From NCBI RefSeq assembly GCF_004770265.1, contig NZ_RQGQ01000013.1:3406-67405 (forward strand): a stretch of 64,000 nt of DNA, given 5' to 3'. The DNA comes from Leptospira congkakensis. GTDB lineage: Bacteria; Spirochaetota; Leptospiria; Leptospirales; Leptospiraceae. Below the pieces are notes generated by a model that saw only the letters and a list, made by a program, of their open reading frames with translations, was not told the DNA's origin and did no database searches. Positions 29,472 to 38,317 of this stretch are shown one piece after another (the stretch's first letter is position 1; the number at the start of each line of letters is the position of its first letter). A program made the position numbers and the translations under genes.

Positions 29472-29498
29472 AAAAAAGGGCCCTCGTCATGAGGACCC
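29470..29498 (-). terminator. Terminator of the desaturase operon
   Basis: Read on the minus strand, GGGtCCTC and GAGGgCCC pair around a five-base loop, followed by a run of eight T. It lies beyond the desaturase stop and is immediately downstream of the convergent dehydrogenase. Confidence 0.85.
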
Positions 29499-29558
29499 AA
29501 AGAAAGGAAAGGGATGAACTCCCCACAATGCGCGAGTGGGGAATTCGTCAAGTTCAGG

Positions 29559-30740
29559 TTATGTGAGAGTCGCTGACTTCTCTTCACTAGGAAGGGAGAT
29601 CTGAAAACTGGGTTGCGAAAGTAACGCAGTTGGTTCTAAGTATTTCTTTTTATTTCCCATTAACTTTCCGGCAATGGAATCAGGAAAAGAATAAGCGACG
29701 ATTCGTTTCCAAACGGAAGCAAACTGTTTCACGAAACTTCCTGTATTGTAGTGTTGGCCATACTTAGCACAAATTTCTTTCAAACGAGGTGCCACTTCAC
29801 GATAACGTTTTGCCGGCATATCAGGGAACATATGGTGTTCGATTTGGTGACTCAAATGCCCAGTCATCGTATAAAAAAAGTTACTACCATCTAAGTTAGA
29901 AGAACCTTTGAGTTGTCTTAGATACCACTGCGCTTTTGTTTCTCCGACAATATCATCTACGGAAAAAGATTCTGCATTTTCAGTAAAATGACCACAGAAG
30001 ATCACAGCATAAGTCCAAAGATTTCGAATCAAATTGGCGATCAAATTTCCTAAAATGATTTTTGGAAAATTCAAACCAGCAAGGAGTGGAAAGAAAAGAT
30101 AATCTTTTACAAGTTGTAGTTCAATTTTTTTGAAGAACACTGCCTTATAATCTTTCAGAGATTTTTTCTTTCTTTGTTTTTTAGGAATCTCCATATATTC
30201 CACTCGGTAACCGTGAGCACCTACACCCCACTGGAAGTTCATCGCCAAAAACATATTCGTAAAAGGTTGTGTTAGGTGTACAGGCTTCCACTTTTGGCCT
30301 TCGGTCAATCGAGTAAAATTATATCCATAATCATGATCTTTATTAAGAACATTTGTATAGGTATGGTGCATATAATTATGATAGAACTTCCATTGGTGAG
30401 CATCACTTACAATGTCCCATTCAAAAGTACGAGAGTTAAATCGAGGATCGTTCATCCAATCATATTGTCCATGAAGTACGTTATGACCAAGTTCCATATT
30501 GTTTATGATTTTGGATCCACCAAGAATGAGTGAACCAAGCACAAAGGAAATAGGTTCAAAACTAAAGTGGATGAGACCACGACCTAAAATTTCTGTGTAA
30601 CGATAGATCTTATAGATGGATCGGATATGATCTGCATCTTCTTTACCGACCTTTGCCATTACTTCTTCGCGGAGTGAATCCACTTCTTTTCCAAAGGCTT
30701 CAATTTCTTCGTGGTTTAATGTTTTGCTAATTGTTCTCAT
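29559..30740 (-). CDS. Membrane fatty-acid (acyl-CoA) desaturase
   Basis: This is a diiron integral-membrane desaturase that introduces a cis double bond into acyl chains. The three histidine boxes are present: GHNVLHGQ, HNYMHHT and HQIEHHM. Paired hydrophobic segments lie between the boxes. The length of 393 residues is close to DesA3/DesC-type enzymes. There is no fused cytochrome b5 domain; electrons should come from the reductase encoded 67 bases upstream on the same strand. Controlled through that operon by the TetR protein at 32043 (inference). Confidence 0.94.
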   Translation of the reverse strand: MRTISKTLNHEEIEAFGKEVDSLREEVMAKVGKEDADHIRSIYKIYRYTEILGRGLIHFSFEPISFVLGSLILGGSKIINNMELGHNVLHGQYDWMNDPRFNSRTFEWDIVSDAHQWKFYHNYMHHTYTNVLNKDHDYGYNFTRLTEGQKWKPVHLTQPFTNMFLAMNFQWGVGAHGYRVEYMEIPKKQRKKKSLKDYKAVFFKKIELQLVKDYLFFPLLAGLNFPKIILGNLIANLIRNLWTYAVIFCGHFTENAESFSVDDIVGETKAQWYLRQLKGSSNLDGSNFFYTMTGHLSHQIEHHMFPDMPAKRYREVAPRLKEICAKYGQHYNTGSFVKQFASVWKRIVAYSFPDSIAGKLMGNKKKYLEPTALLSQPSFQISLPSEEKSATLT

Positions 30741-30807
30741 TTTATTTTCCTATAATGAATACTTTAATTTTCGAGATCCTAGTGATGAATTTCCTGATTT
30801 ACCAAAA

Positions 30808-31893
30808 TTAGAGTTCTAATTCCAAATTTGATTCGGCACGAGAAACACAGATTTGGATATTCTCTTCACCTAACTCAGATACTTCGCCGTTAGATAAATC
30901 CGTGACAGAACCTACTGCTTTTTTACAAACACAAGTATGGCAAATCCCCATACGGCATCCGCTTTGTGGGTAAATTCCTTGGTCTTCGAGTTCTTCTAGT
31001 AAAGAACGTTCCCCTTTGACTTGAATGGTTTTGTGACTTAAAGATAAAAAGACATCTACCGTTCCCGTTTTTTTTACCTTCAAAGAAGTTTGACCGGGTA
31101 ACAAAAAAAGTTCCGATTTGATTTCGTTACCTTCTAAAAGTGAAAGAGCTTTGGTTTGCATGGGGGCAGGCCCACATACATAAACAGAATAGGATTTTAA
31201 ATCTTCTGCATACTTTTGCAAAATCTCTTTGGTTAAAAATCCTGAATCATATCCCTCTTTAGGAACATCTGAAAAGATATATTTGATTTCTAACCATCCA
31301 GTTGATTTTGCGATTTCTTCTAAAGAAGAATGTAAAATGATATCTTCGAATGATCGAACAAAGTAAAGAAGAGTGGCTTTTCCTTTAAATTGATTTGCCT
31401 CTAGTTGTTTTAGAATGGAGTGGATGGGAGTGATTCCACTTCCACCTGCTAAAAATAAAAACTTAGAAGGTAAAGTTTTGGGAAGGACAAACTCACCCGT
31501 TGCCTCACCTAACTCTAATACATCGCCCTTTTTAATGTTAGTATTGATAAAATTGGATACAAGTCCGCCTTTTTGGCGTTTCACGGTGATACTTAAATGT
31601 TTATCATTTGGCCGTGAAGACAAAGAATAAAACCGAGTCACTCTCCTCCCTGCAATTTCTACAGTGACAGGAACATGTTGGCCTGAACGAAAACCCTTCC
31701 ATAACCAGTTGGGCTTTAACACGATTGTCTTTGCATCAGCAGTTTCTTCCCGAACAGCCACAACTTTCGCTTTGATGGTTGTGACAGAAAATCTAGGGTT
31801 GATTTCCCCTAAAAGAAAATCGGCCCATTGTTTGCCCTGGAGGGAACTCAGGAATTGCTTTGGTTCGTTGTAGATAAAAGGAAATGTTTTCAT
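30808..31893 (-). CDS. Ferredoxin reductase-type oxidoreductase (FAD, NAD(P)H, 2Fe-2S), desaturase partner
   Basis: The domain order is an N-terminal extension, an FAD domain with RVTRFYSLSSRP (about residues 88-99), an NAD(P) domain with FLFLAGGSGITPIHSI, and a C-terminal plant-type 2Fe-2S domain with GCRMGICHTCVC. It matches the DesB/Rv3230c group that delivers electrons to acyl-CoA desaturases. It is first in the two-gene operon with the desaturase. A TTGACA box (minus strand, 31976-31971) and an operator-like palindrome lie upstream. Confidence 0.93.
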   Translation of the reverse strand: MKTFPFIYNEPKQFLSSLQGKQWADFLLGEINPRFSVTTIKAKVVAVREETADAKTIVLKPNWLWKGFRSGQHVPVTVEIAGRRVTRFYSLSSRPNDKHLSITVKRQKGGLVSNFINTNIKKGDVLELGEATGEFVLPKTLPSKFLFLAGGSGITPIHSILKQLEANQFKGKATLLYFVRSFEDIILHSSLEEIAKSTGWLEIKYIFSDVPKEGYDSGFLTKEILQKYAEDLKSYSVYVCGPAPMQTKALSLLEGNEIKSELFLLPGQTSLKVKKTGTVDVFLSLSHKTIQVKGERSLLEELEDQGIYPQSGCRMGICHTCVCKKAVGSVTDLSNGEVSELGEENIQICVSRAESNLELEL

Positions 31894-31916
31894 TTTCGCC
31901 TCGTATTTCGCATTTA

Positions 31917-31934
31917 AGTGAACACTCGTTCACA
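31917..31934. promoter_or_regulatory. Operator 1 of the desaturase switch (FabR/DesT-like)
   Basis: AGTGAACACTCGTTCACA is an inverted repeat AGTGAAC-N4-GTTCACA, symmetric over GTGAAC/GTTCAC. It stands 24 bases upstream of the reductase start, between the divergent genes. Shape and sequence resemble sites of the FabR/DesT group. Confidence 0.75.
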
Positions 31935-32014
31935 GAGATATTTAATAGTGTTAATTTACGTTGTTAAGTATGTCAACTCCGAATTGGTCTTTTTGTCCTT
32001 GCTTTTTTAAAAAA

Positions 32015-32032
32015 AGTGAACGACCGTTTACT
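32015..32032. promoter_or_regulatory. Operator 2 of the desaturase switch, before the repressor start
   Basis: AGTGAACGACCGTTTACT repeats the pattern of operator 1 (AGTGAAC-N4-GTTTACT) with one changed base in the right arm. It ends 10 bases before the ATG at 32043 and covers the GTG at 32016, so self-repression is likely. Confidence 0.7.
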
Positions 32033-32042
32033 GAATTCAGCC

Positions 32043-32660
32043 ATGAAACTCAACAAACGATATGCCCAAAAGCTTCGCACTCACGACAATTTGCTCGAAA
32101 GTGCCTTACAATTGATGGGAGAGGAGAAAGGATTAGGGGATCTTAGCCTTCGGGAAGTGGCTGGAGAGGCTGGGATTGTCCCTGCTGCCTTCTACCGGCA
32201 TTTTAAGAATATGGAAGAACTGGGACTGTCACTTGTGGACGAATGCGGTGGGAGGATCCAAACCATCGTTGGGGATGCCAGAAACAAAGGAGCTTATAAG
32301 TCGGCCTTACAACTGACCATCGGCTTCTTTTTTGACTATGTGACGCATAACCGCTCACTCTTTCGCTTTATCTCCAGAGAACGTACGGGGGGAAACCGAA
32401 AGATCCGTGAAAAAATTCGCGAATCGATGAATGCCATTGCTGCCGAACTCGCAAAAGACATGCGAATGCCCAAGATGATTCCACAACTAGACATTCAGTT
32501 TGCTTCTGAGTTAATTGTTAGTATTTGTTTTCTTATGGCTTCAGACTTTTTAGATCTTGCCACGGATGCTCATTCTGAGATGCGAAAACTAAAATTACAA
32601 ACCATCAAACAAGTTCGTTTGGTATTTATCGGAACAATCAGGGGAAGGAAAAAACGATAA
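32043..32660 (+). CDS. TetR-family regulator of fatty-acid desaturation (FabR/DesT-like)
   Basis: The N-terminal helix-turn-helix is LSLREVAGEAGIVPAAFYRHF followed by KNMEELGLSLVDE, which is strikingly like FabR and DesT, the regulators that sense the saturated/unsaturated acyl-CoA ratio. The C-terminal ligand domain also has FRFISRERTGGNRKIREK, matching the FabR R-E-R-x-G region. The start used is the ATG at 32043 rather than the GTG at 32016, because operator 2 covers the GTG. The gene is divergent from the reductase-desaturase operon, the classic layout for a local repressor. Confidence 0.88.
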   Translation: MKLNKRYAQKLRTHDNLLESALQLMGEEKGLGDLSLREVAGEAGIVPAAFYRHFKNMEELGLSLVDECGGRIQTIVGDARNKGAYKSALQLTIGFFFDYVTHNRSLFRFISRERTGGNRKIREKIRESMNAIAAELAKDMRMPKMIPQLDIQFASELIVSICFLMASDFLDLATDAHSEMRKLKLQTIKQVRLVFIGTIRGRKKR

Positions 32661-32686
32661 CAGGCATTTTGAAAGGAAATGAAGTT

Positions 32687-32733
32687 GAATGATTCAGTGA
32701 CTAGTAAGTACGTAACTCACTCATTTATCATTC
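32687..32733. terminator. Imperfect hairpin between convergent genes
   Basis: GAATGAT and AGTGA (32687-32700) pair with TCACT and ATCATTC (32717-32733), with bulges. It lies between the TetR gene and the sensor kinase gene and overlaps the stop of the latter. There is no strong T-run, so it is only a possible terminator. Confidence 0.35.
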
Positions 32734-34529
32734 GATTTCACAGGAAAGGAAATCATAATGTTAAGCCCTCCTCCTTTTTTAGAGACAGAAGAAAATACAC
32801 CTTTTAATTGAGAAGTCAAACTACGAATCAACTCATACCCAAAATGATTTCCTTTTTCAATATTCACCGAATCAGGTAATCCTTCTCCATCATCTCCAAC
32901 CGATAAAATGATATTTTCGTTAGAACGAGAAAGATGAATCCTAACATCCCCACCCTTTTCGCTAGGATAAGCATACTTCAAAGCATTAGTGAGTAGTTCG
33001 TTCAAAATCAAACCCAATGGTAGAGTTCGTTTTAAATCCAAACGAATTTCTTCTAACTTTACATCGAATCTAATTTTTGTAGGATTGAGAACAAAAATAT
33101 CATGAAGGCTAAATACTAAATCTTCTATGTACTTACGAAGGTCTACAGATTCTAAATCTTCTGATTGATAAAGATTTTCATAAACCTTTGACATAGACAT
33201 GATTCTCGACTGAGCGTTCAAGAACGACTGTTTGGCGACATCATTTTCAACTTTGAAAGACTCGAGATTGAGAAGTCCCGATATGATGGCGAGGGTATTT
33301 TTGACTCGGTGTTGTAACTCTTTCAGTAGAACATCTTTTTCTTCTACTGACTTAGCAAGTCGTCCTTCCATATCTAGAATTTTTGTCACATCTAGATTGA
33401 TCCATAAAATAAAACGTTCCCCGGCGATCTCAAAGGCTTGGCTGAAAACTAAAACATCAAACTTTTTTCCATCGGAATGTTCTACTGACATCCTTTCACC
33501 AGACATCTTTCCATTTTCCTGGTAAGCTTTATTGAGACGTTCAATGTCTGTGGGATTACTCCAAGCCTTAAATTCTTCGGTTTTTCTACCAATGACTTTT
33601 GATTTTTCTAATTCGAAAAGAGTTTCCATCGAAGAGTTTACATCCAAATAAGTTCCATCTTTCACTGTGGAGATTGCCATAGGAATCGGACTCAACTGGA
33701 ATACTTTCGCATATAAACTTTCGCTATCTTTTGGCGGAACCAAAATAGATGCAGATGGTGTTTCTCTAAAAACAATTACAATTCCATTCAGTTTTTTTTC
33801 ATCATCCAAAATGGGCGAGATGGTTTCTGTAACATGCGTTTCACGACCACTACGAGAAACAATAATTAAATCGTTCTTTCTTTCCGTATAAACAAGTGTA
33901 TTTGATGAGTTCAAAAAAGGATAGGATACTCGGGTTCGGGCATCGGCTTGTACCAAATACAAAAAGGATGTAATCTCTTTTTCTAATACATCCACTTTTT
34001 GATACCCTAACATATCTAAAGCTTTGTGATTGATTTCTCGGATCAAACCTTCTGGAGTCAGAACAATCACTCCATCACCCATTGCTTCAAAAGTGATCCG
34101 AAGTTCTTTTTCTCTGAAAGCTAATGTTTGTTCTGCTTGGTATAGCTGGAGAGCGGACTTAATCATACATTCCACTATATCAGGACTTGAAATTTTAGGA
34201 ACATAACCGTAATGTTTTATCTTACATACACGATCTAAGATTTTATTATCAGAATAACCACTTACAAATAGAACAGGTATTTCGCGATAGGATAGAATCT
34301 TTTCTGCAAGTTGGATTCCATCCATTCCATCCGATAGATTGATATCCATTAGAATCAAATCAACTCGTTCGCCTGATGTGATATAATCGTAAGCATCATT
34401 TGAATTTGATACATAAGTGACGGAATACCCTTTGTTTTTCAAAAATTCTGATTGTGAGATGGCCAAGATGGCTTCATCTTCCACAAGTAGAATATGACCT
34501 AAACTATGTTTGAGTTCCGTTAGTGGCAT
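32721..34529 (-). CDS. Receiver-PAS-PAS-histidine kinase hybrid (HisKA_2 type)
   Basis: The domain order is unusual: a receiver domain comes first (residues 11-130; phospho-acceptor Asp62 in LILMDINLSDG, Lys in GYVPK). Then come two PAS domains (about 140-260 and 278-390), a HisKA_2 dimerisation domain with LLKELQHRVKNTL (His407), and a C-terminal ATPase domain with NELLTNALKYAYPSEKGG and GDDGEGLPD. There is no membrane segment, so it is cytoplasmic. Such a protein probably takes phosphate from another kinase and modulates its own kinase output. No cognate regulator is adjacent. Confidence 0.93.
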   Translation of the reverse strand: MPLTELKHSLGHILLVEDEAILAISQSEFLKNKGYSVTYVSNSNDAYDYITSGERVDLILMDINLSDGMDGIQLAEKILSYREIPVLFVSGYSDNKILDRVCKIKHYGYVPKISSPDIVECMIKSALQLYQAEQTLAFREKELRITFEAMGDGVIVLTPEGLIREINHKALDMLGYQKVDVLEKEITSFLYLVQADARTRVSYPFLNSSNTLVYTERKNDLIIVSRSGRETHVTETISPILDDEKKLNGIVIVFRETPSASILVPPKDSESLYAKVFQLSPIPMAISTVKDGTYLDVNSSMETLFELEKSKVIGRKTEEFKAWSNPTDIERLNKAYQENGKMSGERMSVEHSDGKKFDVLVFSQAFEIAGERFILWINLDVTKILDMEGRLAKSVEEKDVLLKELQHRVKNTLAIISGLLNLESFKVENDVAKQSFLNAQSRIMSMSKVYENLYQSEDLESVDLRKYIEDLVFSLHDIFVLNPTKIRFDVKLEEIRLDLKRTLPLGLILNELLTNALKYAYPSEKGGDVRIHLSRSNENIILSVGDDGEGLPDSVNIEKGNHFGYELIRSLTSQLKGVFSSVSKKGGGLNIMISFPVKSNDK

Positions 34530-34911
34530 GGAGTGTTCTATCGATTTTCACAATTAGCCGATAGAAATGCAATCGATTAAGATACAAATTTTATATGAAA
34601 AAAAACTGGTTCCTATGCAATAAAAACAAAATACATATGTTGAACGTTTATAGTCCTCAATCATTAGACTCGAGTATTGATAAAAGATTATGTCGATTTT
34701 TTATCACAAACGAAAGTTCGTTGCAGTAAAAATTACGTAAGAAACCAAACTACGTATTTTTTTTATACCATCTGTTCTTTTTTCGAGAAAGAAAAGTCAA
34801 CCATCCTCCATTTCCTTTCGATGATTTCGTTTAGAATTGATTCTTTGTAAATCATTGAGTTCCTAAGGACTAGTACCTAACTGTTGTTAAAAAATATTTG
34901 GTAAAAGAAAT
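34530..34911. other. 382-base intergenic region without a gene
   Basis: A/T-rich sequence between the kinase start and the pterin-enzyme stop. It holds a small inverted repeat AACGAA-AG-TTCGTT near 34706 and several A/T runs. No ORF of interest and no recognisable RNA was seen. It probably contains the kinase promoter. Confidence 0.5.
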
Positions 34912-35310
34912 CTATGGCTCAAAGAAAGCGAGATTTTCAGGCCCTTCATGAATCACGATCCGCCGGATTTTGCCTTCAGAAGATTTTACATCCGCTTTCA
35001 AACCGGAATAAAACCAACGCGCTACATTTTCAGATGTGGGATTGATCCCCTTAAAGTCAGGATGGTCGTTGATGAGGATATGGTCGATGGAATGCACCAG
35101 TTCCATGAGTTTCGTTCGAGCCGTTAGGAAATCGTAGGAAATACCGTCTGGGCGAATGTTCGTATTTCCCTCTAAAAATACCTCTACCTTCCAGGAATGG
35201 CCGTGGATGGGTTCATCGGAGCCATCGGCAAAGTACTGGTAGAGGAAATGGGCCGATTCAAACCTTCCCTCGATGCGGACGTAAAATTTCCCGTTTTCTT
35301 GGGTAAACAT
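34912..35310 (-). CDS. 6-pyruvoyl-tetrahydropterin synthase-family enzyme, PTPS-III type
   Basis: This is a COG0720 (QueD/PTPS) fold enzyme of 132 residues with zinc ligands His21 (ESAHFL) and His36/His38 (HGH), and the LDH-like SIDHILIND and NPTSENVARWF motifs. The catalytic Cys of QueD (CxxxHGH) is absent; the motif reads E33-P-I-H-G-H, the ExxHGH signature of PTPS-III, which cleaves dihydroneopterin triphosphate to 6-hydroxymethyl-dihydropterin and so replaces FolB in folate synthesis. The start used is the ATG at 35310; the longer frame to 35436 would overlap the divergent DUF1858 gene. Confidence 0.85.
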   Translation of the reverse strand: MFTQENGKFYVRIEGRFESAHFLYQYFADGSDEPIHGHSWKVEVFLEGNTNIRPDGISYDFLTARTKLMELVHSIDHILINDHPDFKGINPTSENVARWFYSGLKADVKSSEGKIRRIVIHEGPENLAFFEP

Positions 35311-35374
35311 TCCATTGACGAATAGAGCATAGTCCAATATTTGTATAGTAATTTCCTTCCTGAGGGTTCTTAAG

Positions 35375-35596
35375 ATGACCGAAACAACAAAACCGCGCTT
35401 TTTTAAAGAAATGACTGTGGGAGAGGCAATTGCCATCCACCCGGAAGCAGGTCTAGTTTTCTCCAGCTACCATTTAGGTGGATGTTCACACTGCTCCATC
35501 AATGAAGTAGAAACTATTGAACAAGTTTGTATGGGTTACGGAGTCGAAGTAGACACCCTTATTGATTCCCTAAACAATCTTTTCGCAGAAGAATAG
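35375..35596 (+). CDS. DUF1858 small disulfide-type protein
   Basis: This 73-residue protein has the DUF1858/hybrid-cluster-associated redox disulfide layout: an N-terminal MTVGEAIAIHPEAG helix-strand piece, then a GGCSHCSI motif with a CxxC, and a C-terminal helix. The role is thought to be redox related, but no substrate is known. It starts 64 bases from the divergent PTPS-III gene, and both may share a control region. A GAGGG precedes the ATG. Confidence 0.87.
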   Translation: MTETTKPRFFKEMTVGEAIAIHPEAGLVFSSYHLGGCSHCSINEVETIEQVCMGYGVEVDTLIDSLNNLFAEE

Positions 35597-35678
35597 ACTA
35601 AAAACTTTTCCGTCACCATGGGTCCTAGTGGCCCTAGCGTTTTCTCTATCACCCCAGCTATAGTTTCGTAGGTTTACG

Positions 35679-36635
35679 ATGGCAAAACAATTTGTACGTT
35701 TCCAATATAAAAATAAAATTGATTGGGGGCTTGTTAGCTATGAAAAAATCCTTCCACTACAAACGGGTGATAAAACCACCAAAGATTTGCTAGTTGATCT
35801 TCAAAAAAAAAGAATCAAGCTAAATACCAAATCTAAGAAAACACTGAAGAAAGAAGATGTGGTAATTCTTTCTCCCATCACTGCTCCCTGCCAAATCATT
35901 TGCCAAGGTGCCAATTATCACAAACATACATTGGAATCTGGACTAAATCCCAAATCAAAAACATACAATTTGTTTTTTACCAAATCGGATGTTGCTCTCA
36001 CGACTGCTATTGGTGATGTGATCCGACCAAACCACGTAGAACTTTTAGATTATGAAATTGAACTGGGAGTTGTATTTGGTAAACCAATTGATGCCCCACT
36101 TGATGTTAATACCTACAATCCAAATGATTACATAGCAGCTCTCTTCGTAGCCAATGATATCTCAGCAAGAGACATCCAACTTCCACAACTACAATGGTAT
36201 AAAGGAAAATCTTATCGAACTTTTTTTCCAGCAGGTCCAATCCTTTCCGTTTTAGAACAGGACGACTACCAGCTGATTGATTCCTTAGAATTAAACCTTA
36301 GAGTCAATGGAAAGATACGACAATCGGCAAAAGCAAACCAAATGATTTATCCACCGAAAGAAAGTATCGCCGAACTTTCCGAGTTCGCTAGGATACAAGT
36401 AGGAGATGTTTTGCTCACGGGAACACCTTCGGGATGTGCACTCAAAGCTCCAGGAAAACTAAAACAGATATTAGCAGGTTTTCTACCCGAACATAAAAAA
36501 TGGGAAGTTTTTATCAAAGGCCAAAAACAACGATCTCAGTATTTACAACCAGGTGATGAAATCAAAGCTGCAATCCGCACTTCCGATGGAAAGTTGGATT
36601 TAGGGGAACAAATTCTTTTGGTCAAACAAGGTTAA
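35679..36635 (+). CDS. Fumarylacetoacetate hydrolase-family protein
   Basis: The FAH fold catalyses hydrolysis or decarboxylation of 2-keto-acid compounds in ring-cleavage and related pathways. The metal site is seen in [14 protein letters not shown], the NDISARDIQ motif follows and the late [12 protein letters not shown] motif is intact. The 318-residue length includes a normal N-terminal domain. The substrate cannot be named. It lies five bases before a DUF2721 gene on the same strand. Confidence 0.92.
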   Translation: MAKQFVRFQYKNKIDWGLVSYEKILPLQTGDKTTKDLLVDLQKKRIKLNTKSKKTLKKEDVVILSPITAPCQIICQGANYHKHTLESGLNPKSKTYNLFFTKSDVALTTAIGDVIRPNHVELLDYEIELGVVFGKPIDAPLDVNTYNPNDYIAALFVANDISARDIQLPQLQWYKGKSYRTFFPAGPILSVLEQDDYQLIDSLELNLRVNGKIRQSAKANQMIYPPKESIAELSEFARIQVGDVLLTGTPSGCALKAPGKLKQILAGFLPEHKKWEVFIKGQKQRSQYLQPGDEIKAAIRTSDGKLDLGEQILLVKQG

Positions 36636-36640
36636 TTTCA

Positions 36641-37042
36641 TTGGACTACCTAACATATAGTATACCAGGGCTTTTATTTCCGGCGATTTCCTTACTGATG
36701 CTCGCTTATACCAATCGATTTTTTGGTTTGGCCAAACTTTCGAGACAACTCCTCAGTGAATATGAAACATCCAAATCAGAAATTTTGGAAAAACAAATCT
36801 ACAATCTACGTTTTCGCATTTCTCTTATTTTATATTCTCAAAGTGCGGGCATCTTTAGTTTGATTCTTTGCACTTGTTCAATGGGTATGATCCCATTTTA
36901 TAATATCATTGCTTGGATTTTATTTGCTTCATCGCTTTTGTTTATGGTAATCTCTCTTGTCTTGGCACTGATTGAAATACACTTATCGGTGATTGCATTA
37001 GACATTGAAAGAAATTCGATATTGAATTCTATCTCTAAATAA
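36641..37042 (+). CDS. DUF2721-family membrane protein
   Basis: This 133-residue protein has three hydrophobic segments. The pattern PAISLLMLAYTNRFFGLAKLSRQL, then QIYNLRFRISLILYSQSAG, matches DUF2721. It begins at TTG 36641, five bases after the FAH-family stop, with AAGG upstream. The function of the family is unknown. It is probably translated from the same message as the FAH-family gene. Confidence 0.8.
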   Translation: MDYLTYSIPGLLFPAISLLMLAYTNRFFGLAKLSRQLLSEYETSKSEILEKQIYNLRFRISLILYSQSAGIFSLILCTCSMGMIPFYNIIAWILFASSLLFMVISLVLALIEIHLSVIALDIERNSILNSISK

Positions 37043-37189
37043 ATTGTTTTCTTATAGAAAGAAAGGAACTAACTTTTTTGAAATAACTCTTTGAATCATA
37101 CCATGATGTTCTAATCAAAAATATGATTCAAAGAAAAACAATATAACCATTTATATTAGTTTTGTGCGCCCCAAAAAAGATTTTTGAAA

Positions 37190-38113
37190 TTATTGAAAAA
37201 TCACTCTTGCCAAATTATCTAAAGTATTACCATTACAATCACTGGAAGCTACGGTATTATTCACTGGACTGACAACGCCGGTTCCAGCACTATAATATAC
37301 TCTCGTAACAATACCTTGTCCATTGGCAGTGGTAGAATTGATAGAATAGGAACATCTACCACTAATTGTTGGTGCTGCAGCTGCGTTGACTGTGGCACAG
37401 CTACTTGTGGCATTGTAAGTTCCTCCTGGACCACAGAGTGCGGAAGAAAATGTATTTCCGGCCGAAAAGTCAAAACAAGAACTTCCACCCGCATTTGTTA
37501 GAAAATTGCAACTACCTCCACTATTTACCGCCGATGGATTATTCACAACTTGTACCTTTACGGTTCCTCCAAACGCTCCCGATACATAATAACTTTTTAC
37601 CCTAACACGGTATGTGCCAATTGCCAAATTTTCTTTTAAACGTTCCCTACTAGTACCTGATGTATTTGTATCTGAGGAGTTTCGAACAACTGTCCCAGCT
37701 GCGTTTGTTATTTCCAAAACCAAATCGACAGAACTAGTAGTTGTAAATGCAGTGATGATATGATCTGCGGTAGATGTAATATTTAGGTCAAAATCAACTA
37801 GGGGACTATTTGTTACGATTGTTCCATTGGAAGCAGTGCCATTAATTGTAATACTGCCACTACTAGTTGGGATCGCTTTACACCGGTTCGTTGTTGTTGA
37901 TTGATTTAAATTAAAGGCACTTACACATAAAAAACCTGACGCACAATTTGCATCGGAAGTACAGGCAGCGCCATCAGTGCCTGTGCCAGTTGAGGTAGAC
38001 TTAGGGGCGGCAAGTAACAGCAGCAACAAGGAGTCTTCTGAAGAATTTTCAGACTTAGAAGAACAATTTAGAATAAAAACAAAAAATACAGCAAACTGAA
38101 TCAAATTTTTCAT
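37190..38113 (-). CDS. Putative lipoprotein with PPC-like domain
   Basis: A lipoprotein signal (FVFILNCSSKS, lipobox LNC) is followed by a polar linker and a Leu-rich patch SLLLLLLAAP, then Cys-rich and Ser/Thr-rich sequence. Residues 95-190 resemble a prepeptidase C-terminal (PPC) beta-sandwich: DFDLNITSTADHIITAFT and AIGTYRVRVKSYYVSGAFGG. Six or more Cys are spread in pairs, probably as disulfides. It is likely outer-membrane and surface exposed. No homologue with a known role is recognised. Confidence 0.78.
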   Translation of the reverse strand: MKNLIQFAVFFVFILNCSSKSENSSEDSLLLLLLAAPKSTSTGTGTDGAACTSDANCASGFLCVSAFNLNQSTTTNRCKAIPTSSGSITINGTASNGTIVTNSPLVDFDLNITSTADHIITAFTTTSSVDLVLEITNAAGTVVRNSSDTNTSGTSRERLKENLAIGTYRVRVKSYYVSGAFGGTVKVQVVNNPSAVNSGGSCNFLTNAGGSSCFDFSAGNTFSSALCGPGGTYNATSSCATVNAAAAPTISGRCSYSINSTTANGQGIVTRVYYSAGTGVVSPVNNTVASSDCNGNTLDNLARVIFQ

Positions 38114-38317
38114 ATAAAACCTAACGCAAGATGCACCAAACGTTAGTTTATCGTCAATGAGAATTTGTTAAACTTTTTTAATGGAACTAACGATTATAGC
38201 ATAATTTTCGTTATAAGTTCATAGTTTAGCACAAAATCCCTGTTTTAAGGGAAAGGCCCAATCGTGAGTTCCGTTGGTTAGGCTAAAAAAATCAGTCTTG
38301 ATTCAGTAGAATTGCCA

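Noticed and set aside
29520..29542. TCCCCAC/GTGGGGA hairpin as a second desaturase terminator
   Set aside because: The stem is good but no T-run follows; the hairpin at 29470-29498 with eight T is the better terminator.
35311..35436. N-terminal extension of the PTPS-III gene
   Set aside because: It would cover the start of the divergent DUF1858 gene and adds a segment absent from the family.
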